Below the pieces are notes generated by a model that worked only from the letters and a program-made list of their open reading frames with translations, had not been told where the DNA came from and made no database searches. Position numbers and translations under genes: made by a program. Positions 1-5,166 of a stretch of DNA of 5,166 nt are shown piece after piece. Positions within the stretch are counted from its first letter, which is position 1; every line of letters begins with the position of its first letter. This DNA comes from a bacterium. Lineage in GTDB: Bacteria > Ratteibacteria > UBA8468 > B48-G9 > JAFGKM01. Location of the stretch: positions 1 to 5,166 of the forward strand of contig DAORXQ010000110.1 in the NCBI GenBank assembly GCA_035371905.1. The letters run 5' to 3'.

Positions 1-91
1 TTCAAATTGAATTTCATTGTAAGGTGATGCTTTTGATTTTAAAAATTTATTTTCTCCACTTGAGGAAAAAATAAAATTTTATTTATTCCAG
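1..91 (+). pseudogene. Upstream DUF72 coding remnant with interrupted frame
   Basis: Bases 23-91 translate, in frame with the DUF72 ORF, to 23 residues ending in KIKFYLFQ, directly before MPPSF. This matches the strand normally found as 'LGPILFQLPPSF' in DUF72 proteins. Two in-frame stops lie further upstream (8-10 and 20-22). The other two plus frames stay open over the first 20 bases, frame 1 until TGA at 25-27 and frame 3 until TAA near 72. A single indel close to bases 1-22 would join one of them to the DUF72 frame. This looks like one frameshift rather than a nonsense mutation. The missing roughly 100 N-terminal residues should lie left of the window. Confidence 0.55.
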
Positions 92-490
92 ATGCCTCCA
101 TCTTTTTCCACTGATAATTTTGAAAGAATAATAGGATTTTTTAAAGACTTCAAGGGAAAAGAAAAAGTTGCGATTGAATTCAGGCATAAAAGTTGGTTTT
201 CAGAAGAATGGGTTAAAAAAATTGAAAAGATTGGTATTGTTTTTGTAAGTGTTGACAGTCCTGAAATAAAATCGTTTATTGTAAAAACAAACGATACCAT
301 TTATTTAAGATTTCATGGAAGAACTGGATGGTATTCCCATAATTATACTGAAAAAGAATTGGAAGAAATAATAGAAAAAATAAAAGTACTCAAACCAAAA
401 CAAATTTATGCTTACTTCAATAACAATCACAATATGCTTTCAAATGCTTGTGAATTTTATAAACTTCTTAAAAACTTACAAGAAAAATGA
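92..490 (+). CDS. DUF72 (YecE-like) family protein, C-terminal part; 5' end disrupted
   Basis: Recognised as DUF72 from motifs in order, numbered from the ATG: MPPSF (1-5), EFRHKSWF (29-36), YLRFHGR (71-77), WYSHNY (80-85) and YAYFNNNHN (106-114). DUF72 proteins have a TIM-barrel-like fold and no firmly established biochemical role, so no reaction is assigned. Family members are usually about 240 residues; only 132 follow this ATG, so the N-terminal half is missing. The ATG is probably not the native start: it has no Shine-Dalgarno sequence, and family-like sequence (SPLEEKIKFYLFQ) continues in the same frame upstream of it. That frame is closed by TAA at 20-22 and TGA at 8-10, with no ATG, GTG or TTG between 23 and 91. 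The gene is therefore probably frameshifted or decayed, or the assembly has an indel. The stop overlaps the next start in an ATGA (487-490). The family call is firm; whether the gene works is uncertain. Confidence 0.8.
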   Translation: MPPSFSTDNFERIIGFFKDFKGKEKVAIEFRHKSWFSEEWVKKIEKIGIVFVSVDSPEIKSFIVKTNDTIYLRFHGRTGWYSHNYTEKELEEIIEKIKVLKPKQIYAYFNNNHNMLSNACEFYKLLKNLQEK

Positions 491-1809
491 AAATACCTTT
501 TGATAAAAAATTCAGATGTTCTTTCTGCAAGAATTTTCATAATGTAGGAATTGAAAATGTAAAATACGGAAAATTAAAAGATATTGAGAATTTTATTAAA
601 AAAGAGGTGAAAAGTGTAAATAAAATTATGATTATTTGTGATTATAATACATGGAAGGTTGCTGGTAGAGAAATAAATGAAAGAATAAAGAAATACAATT
701 TAATACCTGTAATTCTAAAACCTAAAAAAGAAAAAAGAATAACTGCAAAATATGAATATGTGGAAGAAATTGAAAAAAATATTAATGGAGTTGATTTAAT
801 CTTAACGGTTGGAACAGGAAGTATTACAGATTTGGGGAAACTGACTGGAAATAGGTATAAAATACCTGTTCTCTCTTTTCCAACTGCACCTTCAATGAAT
901 GGATATACTTCTCCTGTTTCTGCATATATAAAAGATGGAGTAAAAATAACAGTTCCAGTTTCTCCTTGTAAATATGTTTATATTGATTTAGATATAATCT
1001 CAAATGCACCAGAAGAACTTATAAAAGCAGGATATGCTGATTCACTTGCAAAATGTTTTGCAAATGCTGACTGGAAAATATCTTCAATAATAACAGGTGA
1101 AAAATTCTGTCCATTGCCATTAAAAATTGTAAGTGAAGCAGAAAAAAAGTATATAAATAAGGGAAGGTTATTATTAAAAAGAGATAAAAAAGTTATAAAA
1201 AATCTGATGGAAGGATTAAATCTTGGTGGTATTTCAATGATTATTGCGGGCAGTTCCTCTCCTGCATCTGGTGGAGAACATCTAATCTCTCATTTTCTTG
1301 ATATGTATGCCTGTATGAAAAATATTGAACCATTTGCCTATCATGGATTACAGGTTGGTACAGGTGTTTTTATAAGTTCTCTGATATATGAAAATTTGAA
1401 GAAATTAAGTGAAACCGAAATTGAAAATATGATAAATAAAAATAGGATTGATTATGAAAAAAAATTAAAAGAATTGACTTTTATATTTCCAAAAAGCAGA
1501 GTAGTTTTAGAAGAAATATTCAATAAAAAAATAAAAGTCCTGAATAAATTGAGAGAAAAATTATCAGAAAAATGGGAAGAAATTAAAAAAAAGGCATTTT
1601 CAATTGTCTATTACCCAGATGAAATAAAAAAATTCCTTGAAAGTGCTGACTGTCCTGTTCATTTGAAAGAAATATGTGAAAATAAAAACTTAATTTATAA
1701 TTCTATTGTTCTTTCAAGATTTATAAGGGAAAGAATTACAATTCTTGATGTTGCAGATGAAATTGGAATTTTAGAAGAAATAACCAGAAATTATATAAAA
1801 AATGAATGA
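487..1809 (+). CDS. sn-glycerol-1-phosphate dehydrogenase family protein (AraM/EgsA-like)
   Basis: Member of the iron-type alcohol dehydrogenase/dehydroquinate synthase superfamily, closest in pattern to the AraM/G1P dehydrogenases. These cytoplasmic enzymes reduce dihydroxyacetone phosphate to sn-glycerol-1-phosphate with NAD(P)H, using Zn or Ni. Visible features: nucleotide-binding VGTGSITDLGK (108-118); substrate loop PTAPSMNGYTSP (132-143); GYADSLAK with likely metal ligand D185; PASGGEHLISH (259-269) with likely ligand H265; YHGLQVG (285-291) with likely ligand H286; and a C-terminal RFIRERITILDVADEIGILE segment (411-430) typical of the family. The N-terminus carries CSFCKNFH (11-18), a CxxC-x3-H element. 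The 440-residue length fits bacterial AraM-type proteins and exceeds archaeal EgsA (about 350). The substrate loop has Asn138 where many relatives have Asp (SMDGY), so substrate identity is not certain. The start overlaps the DUF72 stop by 4 bases and the end overlaps thiL by 8, implying coupled translation. Family call strong; exact activity moderate. Confidence 0.88.
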   Translation: MKIPFDKKFRCSFCKNFHNVGIENVKYGKLKDIENFIKKEVKSVNKIMIICDYNTWKVAGREINERIKKYNLIPVILKPKKEKRITAKYEYVEEIEKNINGVDLILTVGTGSITDLGKLTGNRYKIPVLSFPTAPSMNGYTSPVSAYIKDGVKITVPVSPCKYVYIDLDIISNAPEELIKAGYADSLAKCFANADWKISSIITGEKFCPLPLKIVSEAEKKYINKGRLLLKRDKKVIKNLMEGLNLGGISMIIAGSSSPASGGEHLISHFLDMYACMKNIEPFAYHGLQVGTGVFISSLIYENLKKLSETEIENMINKNRIDYEKKLKELTFIFPKSRVVLEEIFNKKIKVLNKLREKLSEKWEEIKKKAFSIVYYPDEIKKFLESADCPVHLKEICENKNLIYNSIVLSRFIRERITILDVADEIGILEEITRNYIKNE

Positions 1810-2695
1810 AAAAGAAATAATTGAGTTTCTGAAAAAAAATTTTAAAAGTAAAGAGGCGGTTTTAGGGATTGGAGATGATTGTGCAGTTTTTGAATATTCA
1901 AAAGATTATTATTTGATTTTAACAACTGACTGTCTTGTTGAGGATGTACATTTTGAAAAAGAAAAATTTAATTTCTATCAGATTGGGAAAAAAGCAATGG
2001 CAGTAAATTTAAGCGATATATGTTCTATGGGTGGACTTCCAAAATTTGCTTTAATTTCTCTGGGTTTACCAGAAGCAGAATTTAGGATAATCAAAGGACT
2101 GACAGAAGGAGTTAAAGAAATGAGTAAGAAATATAAATTTGAAGTGATCGGAGGAAATCTTACAAAAGCAGAGAAAATTTTTATAGATGTTTTTATGATT
2201 GGTATTGTTGAGAAGAAATATTTAAAAACAAGAAAAGGAGCCAGACCCGGAAATTTTATATATGTAACAGGTTGCCTTGGTGCTTCCCAAATAAAAAAAC
2301 AGTTTAATCTGAATCCCCCTGTTTTTGAAATAAGAAAATTGGTTAAAAAATATAAAATTTCAGGTATGATTGATATTTCAGATGGTCTTTCTTCTGATTT
2401 AATCAAACTTGTAGAAAGCAGTAAAGTTGGATTTAAATTATATCTTGAAAAAATACCTGTATCAGAAGATGCAAAAAATATAAGTAAAAATGAGATTGAA
2501 AGTATAAAACATGCTTTAAATGATGGTGAGGACTATGAGGTTTTATTTACTGCTGAAAAAGAAGAGAAAATACCAGAAAAAATTGATAAAGTAAAAATTA
2601 CAAAAATTGGAGAGATATTAAAGGAAAAAAAATATATAGGAGTTTATAAAGGTAAAATATTTGAAATGAAAGATGAAGGTTTTTCCCATTTTTAA
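1802..2695 (+). CDS. thiL: Thiamine-monophosphate kinase ThiL
   Basis: Catalyses ATP-dependent phosphorylation of thiamine monophosphate to the cofactor thiamine diphosphate, the last step of bacterial thiamine synthesis, in the cytoplasm. Diagnostic motifs run in family order: GIGDDCAVF (22-30); LTTDCLVEDVHF (40-51); IGKKAMAVNLSDICSMGG (61-78); GLP (88-90); GGNLTKA (117-123, where many members have GGDT); GARPGNFIYVTGCLG (146-160); GMIDISDGLSSDL (188-200), the ATP/Mg site; GEDYEVLFT (242-250); and a C-terminal GFSHF like the usual GYDHF ending. At 297 residues it is somewhat short. The stretch between VTG and DISDGL (about 35 residues) is some 20 shorter than in E. coli ThiL as I recall it, so a loop or helix is trimmed, but all catalytic Asp motifs are present. 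The start overlaps the dehydrogenase stop by 8 bases, with only a weak AG-rich stretch upstream, consistent with translational coupling. No TPP riboswitch is visible nearby. Confidence 0.95.
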   Translation: MNEKEIIEFLKKNFKSKEAVLGIGDDCAVFEYSKDYYLILTTDCLVEDVHFEKEKFNFYQIGKKAMAVNLSDICSMGGLPKFALISLGLPEAEFRIIKGLTEGVKEMSKKYKFEVIGGNLTKAEKIFIDVFMIGIVEKKYLKTRKGARPGNFIYVTGCLGASQIKKQFNLNPPVFEIRKLVKKYKISGMIDISDGLSSDLIKLVESSKVGFKLYLEKIPVSEDAKNISKNEIESIKHALNDGEDYEVLFTAEKEEKIPEKIDKVKITKIGEILKEKKYIGVYKGKIFEMKDEGFSHF

Positions 2696-3020
2696 ATTTT
2701 CCGAACCCGGTTCGGTTATAATTTTGAAGTGGCTTTTAATTTACTTTTTAGTAATTACTATTTTTAGGAAATATCAACCACCTTTCCTTTATTTAATCCT
2801 TTCTTTTTGTTTTTTTATTGGCTATATTTTAAGAAAATTCAACCTTTATCCAGGAAAACCAGAGCCACTCATACTTGACTTTTCCACCTTCTTAATTTCT
2901 CTTTTATTTTTCTTTCTTTCAAAATTTTTCTTTCAAATTAATCTTAAAATCTCCTTCTTAATAATCTTACTTCCCCATCTAATTTACAACTTAATAAAAT
3001 TTTTAAAAAATTTTGTTTAA
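2673..3020 (+). CDS. Small hydrophobic membrane protein, unknown function
   Basis: I do not recognise a family. The 115 residues are dominated by Phe, Leu and Ile and suggest about four membrane segments (roughly 15-31, 36-53, 66-87 and 92-110) separated by short loops containing RKYQPP, RKFNLYPGKPEP and QINLK. The Lys/Arg-rich loops and the C-terminal IKFLKNF look like cytoplasmic anchors. The ATG lies inside thiL, giving a 23-base overlap in another frame with no strong ribosome binding site. A TTG at 2724 would give a 99-residue version starting just before the first membrane segment, but it also lacks a Shine-Dalgarno. The phosphatidylglycerophosphatase PgpA follows thiL in E. coli, but this protein lacks its length and acidic motifs. 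Being a T-rich, uninterrupted frame immediately after thiL on the same strand supports a real gene. The GC-rich hairpin near its 5' end and the biased composition leave room for doubt. Confidence 0.55.
   Translation: MKVFPIFKFSEPGSVIILKWLLIYFLVITIFRKYQPPFLYLILSFCFFIGYILRKFNLYPGKPEPLILDFSTFLISLLFFFLSKFFFQINLKISFLIILLPHLIYNLIKFLKNFV
2701..2715 (+). repeat. GC-rich inverted repeat just after the thiL stop
   Basis: CCGAAC and GTTCGG are perfect 6-base complementary arms around a CCG loop, beginning 5 bases after the thiL TAA. Eleven of 15 bases are G or C, in striking contrast with the AT-rich surroundings. It is followed by TTATAATTTT, an imperfect T-rich tract, so it could act as a weak intrinsic terminator or an mRNA-stabilising 3' hairpin for the operon. 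It also falls within codons of the small membrane ORF (Ser-Glu-Pro-Gly-Ser), so it might be only coding sequence. Confidence 0.5.
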
Positions 3021-3038
3021 ATTCTATTTCAAAATTAA

Positions 3039-3054
3039 ATTTTTCACTGAAAAT
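3039..3054. terminator. Weak AT hairpin in the convergent intergenic gap
   Basis: The 55-base gap between the convergent gene ends (3021-3075) contains a short inverted repeat: ATTTT pairs with AAAAT, plus a T-G wobble, around a CACT loop. On the minus strand it is followed by a T-rich stretch, so it might help end the minus-strand glycosidase-like transcript. It has no G-C pair in the stem and is weak; nothing better is visible in this gap. Confidence 0.2.
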
Positions 3055-3075
3055 CACACTAATTTCTCTTTAATA

Positions 3076-4446
3076 TCACTTTTTATAGACCCTGTAAACT
3101 GCTTCTTGACCCGGAGCTAACCAGTGAGAAACTCTAATATTTTCTTTCCCTCTATTTATTAGTATCGCAGAATATGCCTTCCCTTCATATTCTTTTCCAT
3201 CCCAATCCCATGAAAAAACACGGATATTTTTCCCAGTAAAAGTTATTGTACAATATACATTTTCTTTCATACTATTATTTACAAGCATAATATAAGGTCT
3301 TCCAACAATATCAACAAATTCTCCTATTAATAATGGATGATTTTCAGGCATACAAGATATTTGCGAAATTAAAGATTCTTTTGGATTAAATTTACTCCAA
3401 CCCCCACTTGCTTCTGGATAAAAAAACACCTTTCTGGATACTAGTTTTGTAAACAAATCTCTATAATGTTGATGAAAATTTTTATGAATTAATCTCAAAT
3501 TATAATAAGTTTCTGTTAATTCCCAAAGTTCATTTACTGGTGAAAATCTATAATTTGAATGCGGAATCCTCATATAATAAAAAAACCATAAAATTCCATT
3601 TGCACCACAAGCTAATGATGTATTAAATTGCCATCTTAATTCATCGTAATTTGGACAGCGATAGTTAAAATGTCCGACACATAAAAGTGTTGTCCAAAAA
3701 GGAATACCTTTTTTTAAAGATACTTCTCTAAATATTCTTAAATTTTCAAAATAAGTTTTTACCCCTTCTTCATCAGGATTCATTTGAAAATAACAATCAT
3801 AACTTAATAATTCAGTATTACTTTTTTCAATATAATCTTCCAAAAATCCAATCCAATCAGTTGTTCCTATTCTTCCTTCCACGCCTTTAAAAAAAGGTAA
3901 AAGATTAACAAATGGAATTAATTTTGGTTCAATTTCTCTTTGGATTCTAACAGATTTGACTACATCTTCCATTAAATTATAGCCAGGTTCATCACATAGA
4001 AAAAATCCAAATAATGCAGGAAGTTTACCAAAATCAAAAATGCTTTTTTTGACTTCTTTTTTGTATTTAGATATATTTATGTTATTTTTTACTATACATC
4101 TTGGGTCCCACAAAATTACCTTTATACCATATTTATTACACCAATTTAAAATTTTAATCATAAGTTGTTTCTGTTTTTTATCATCTGGTTTAAAATCGGG
4201 ACCATGAACTATTGTAAAACCTGCATCAGCCCATTTTTTAATCTCAGAGAGATTATAAATTTTACTATGTTTTTCTAAATCTGTATAATTCCAAAACCCT
4301 ATTGGAAATTTACCGTTAAGAAATGAAACATTTTTTTTGATAATCCTCCCAATGTTTCCCTCAATAATAGATGATATTTCTTTAAAAGAAAATTTTGTAT
4401 TTTGGGGAAGATAAGATTTTATTTCTGCAAAAGAAATTTTATTCAT
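3076..4446 (-). CDS. Glycoside-hydrolase-like TIM-barrel protein
   Basis: Complete 456-residue protein resembling the TIM-barrel glycosidase-like proteins found in polysaccharide-degrading bacteria; I cannot assign a numbered GH family. Supporting segments: FPIGFWNY (47-54) near the barrel start; KKWADAGFTIVHGPDF (70-85), a first strand-helix unit; GIKVILWDP (107-115); LFGFFLCDEPG (145-155), with D152/E153 as the best catalytic candidates; PFVNLLPFF (178-186); LLSYDCYF (213-220); PFWTTLL (249-255); and LRWQFNTSLACGANGI (270-285) followed by LWFFYY, typical of the last barrel strand. Residues from about 375, including GRPYIMLVNNS, look like a small beta domain. No signal peptide or lipobox is visible, suggesting action in the cytoplasm on imported oligosaccharide. 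No obvious second catalytic Glu is seen at the end of strand 7, so the mechanism, or even activity, is open. The start is backed by GGGGAG five bases upstream and overlaps the preceding stop by 8 bases. Confidence 0.7.
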   Translation of the reverse strand: MNKISFAEIKSYLPQNTKFSFKEISSIIEGNIGRIIKKNVSFLNGKFPIGFWNYTDLEKHSKIYNLSEIKKWADAGFTIVHGPDFKPDDKKQKQLMIKILNWCNKYGIKVILWDPRCIVKNNINISKYKKEVKKSIFDFGKLPALFGFFLCDEPGYNLMEDVVKSVRIQREIEPKLIPFVNLLPFFKGVEGRIGTTDWIGFLEDYIEKSNTELLSYDCYFQMNPDEEGVKTYFENLRIFREVSLKKGIPFWTTLLCVGHFNYRCPNYDELRWQFNTSLACGANGILWFFYYMRIPHSNYRFSPVNELWELTETYYNLRLIHKNFHQHYRDLFTKLVSRKVFFYPEASGGWSKFNPKESLISQISCMPENHPLLIGEFVDIVGRPYIMLVNNSMKENVYCTITFTGKNIRVFSWDWDGKEYEGKAYSAILINRGKENIRVSHWLAPGQEAVYRVYKK

Positions 4447-5166
4447 TATTTCTCCCCTTTTTATGTTTAAATTTTTTTTTCTTTAATTTTAATATTTTTA
4501 CATCATATCCATCCAAAGGAATAATGAAAGAATTATTTTCTATAACATATGTTTCTCCTGTTTTCCCTTCATCTGTTACTTCTTCTACAAGAAATGGATT
4601 TAAGCCCAATAATTTTGTATTAATATTTACTTTTACTTTTACTGGTTGAGAGTTCCAAGTACACATAATTAATAACATTTCTTCATTTCTTTTTAATAAA
4701 ATTGATTTAACTTCATCATCACTAAAAGAAAGGGGATAATTTTCATCCCAATAATTATAAACTTCACAGTCATTTTCTCCATATCCAAAATTAAATAGAA
4801 TTTCCCATAACTTTTTTTCTATGTTTGTTTCTAATGGTGTTTTAATTTCATGTACTACCATAGTTCCAAATTTTGTTTTACTTATTTTTAACAATTCATC
4901 TTGAGTTAATTTTGTAGTCCCTCCACTAATAGAAGCAAGAGCAAATGGAATATTTCCAGATTGTCTTCCTATACTTTCTGTTCTCAATAAATCTGGAGAA
5001 TATTTTTCTTGGGATGGTCTTGATCCATAAAACCACTCAAGGTCAATATTACCCTGATTCCAGACAAGGTATGGAATTATATGTGTATTTGTCATATGGA
5101 CAAGCATTATGGGTTTTCCTTCTTCAGGAGAAAGCTGTTGATGTAAAATCCATATTCTTTTGAGAT
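4439..5166 (-). CDS. Glycoside-hydrolase-like protein, C-terminal part (DUF6067-like), runs off the window
   Basis: The frame is open from the TAA at 4439-4441 to the right edge, so the N-terminus lies outside. The internal ATG at 5107 is not a credible start, because family-like sequence (RIWILHQQLSPEEGKPI) precedes it without a stop. Numbered from that Met, the segment contains LVHMTNTHIIPYLVW (2-16), LEWFYG (23-28), YSPDLLRTESIGRQSGNIP (36-54), NYWDENYP (118-125), then LLIMCTWNSQPVKVKVNI (145-162) and a beta-rich tail ending in a Lys-rich stretch (KLKKKKFKHKK). The order (a 'vH.tn...P' strand, a Glu-containing 'EW' segment, 'G.qsG.iP', then a C-terminal beta sandwich) resembles the end of the large DUF6067/GH-like proteins. 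The family name is from pattern memory only. The substrate is unknown. It shares an 8-base stop/start overlap with the downstream glycosidase-like gene and is presumably co-transcribed with it. Confidence 0.65.
   Translation of the reverse strand, partial: LKRIWILHQQLSPEEGKPIMLVHMTNTHIIPYLVWNQGNIDLEWFYGSRPSQEKYSPDLLRTESIGRQSGNIPFALASISGGTTKLTQDELLKISKTKFGTMVVHEIKTPLETNIEKKLWEILFNFGYGENDCEVYNYWDENYPLSFSDDEVKSILLKRNEEMLLIMCTWNSQPVKVKVNINTKLLGLNPFLVEEVTDEGKTGETYVIENNSFIIPLDGYDVKILKLKKKKFKHKKGRNNE
4452..4457 (-). promoter_or_regulatory. Ribosome binding site of the 456-residue glycosidase-like gene
   Basis: Reading the minus strand, AAAGGGGAG is followed by AAATA and then ATG at 4446. The GGGGAG core with 5-base spacing is the clearest Shine-Dalgarno in the window and fixes this start. 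It lies within the last codons of the upstream gene, so this gene can be translated efficiently from a shared transcript without its own promoter. Confidence 0.7.

Noticed and set aside
79..300. Minus-strand 73-codon frame opposite the DUF72 gene
   Set aside because: The plus strand shows DUF72 motifs throughout; this is their antisense shadow.
824..1009. Minus-strand 61-codon frame inside the dehydrogenase
   Set aside because: It is antisense to the well-supported substrate-binding region of the dehydrogenase and resembles no protein.
1700..1830. Possible TPP riboswitch upstream of thiL
   Set aside because: The start of thiL overlaps the preceding gene, and no thi-box sequence such as CTGAGA is present, so there is no room or signal for one.
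1978..2406. 142-codon open frame on the minus strand inside thiL
   Set aside because: It lies wholly opposite conserved ThiL motifs, and its translation is low-complexity Ile/Phe/Pro/Ser typical of antisense to Lys/Glu-rich coding. No ribosome binding site or family resemblance.
2717..2722. TATAAT hexamer that could be a -10 promoter box
   Set aside because: About 17 bases upstream there is only AT-rich sequence with no TTGACA-like -35, and such hexamers are expected by chance in AT-rich DNA.
2703..2725. GGTTCG sequence resembling a tRNA T-arm
   Set aside because: No matching T-stem 3' arm, acceptor stem or anticodon arm could be found around it.
4395..4649. Plus-strand 84-codon Phe-rich frame across the junction of the two minus-strand genes
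   Set aside because: Its Phe/Ser/Thr composition is what antisense of Lys/Glu-rich coding gives, and both minus-strand genes are well supported there.
4945..5163. Plus-strand 72-codon frame near the right edge
   Set aside because: It is antisense to the conserved part of the right-edge glycosidase-like gene, with no recognisable motif.

Overview
The window is AT-rich (roughly 30 % G+C by eye) and densely coded. Proteins are rich in Lys, Ile and Phe, gene starts overlap the preceding stops, and there is almost no intergenic space. The gene set looks bacterial: a 440-residue AraM-type glycerol-1-phosphate dehydrogenase relative, ThiL, a DUF72 protein, and a pair of glycoside-hydrolase-like proteins of a sort I associate with uncultured carbohydrate-degrading bacteria (PVC/Omnitrophota-like lineages). 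That placement is a weak inference; nothing here fixes a phylum.

Plus strand, 1-3020: four tightly packed genes read rightwards. They are the C-terminal half of a DUF72 (YecE-like) protein whose reading frame is interrupted at the left edge; an NAD(P)-dependent, metal-binding sn-glycerol-1-phosphate dehydrogenase family protein; thiamine-monophosphate kinase ThiL; and a small, very hydrophobic protein with about four membrane segments. Junctions are overlaps of 4, 8 and 23 bases, so the run is probably one translationally coupled operon whose promoter lies left of the window. A GC-rich inverted repeat sits just after the thiL stop, inside the start of the small membrane gene.

A 55-base convergent gap (3021-3075) separates the two strands and holds only a weak AT hairpin.

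Minus strand, 3076-5166: two genes read leftwards with an 8-base stop/start overlap. The upstream one runs off the right edge and shows the C-terminal part of a large glycoside-hydrolase-like protein (DUF6067-like by pattern). The downstream one is a complete 456-residue protein resembling a TIM-barrel glycosidase plus a small beta domain. It has a clear purine-rich ribosome binding site and no signal peptide. The pair probably belongs to a carbohydrate-processing cluster continuing to the right.

I see no CRISPR array, RNA gene, mobile element, riboswitch or defence system. The points most worth checking are the disrupted DUF72 frame, the Asp-to-Asn change in the dehydrogenase substrate loop, the shortened ThiL, the inverted repeat, and the family and substrate of the glycosidase-like pair.
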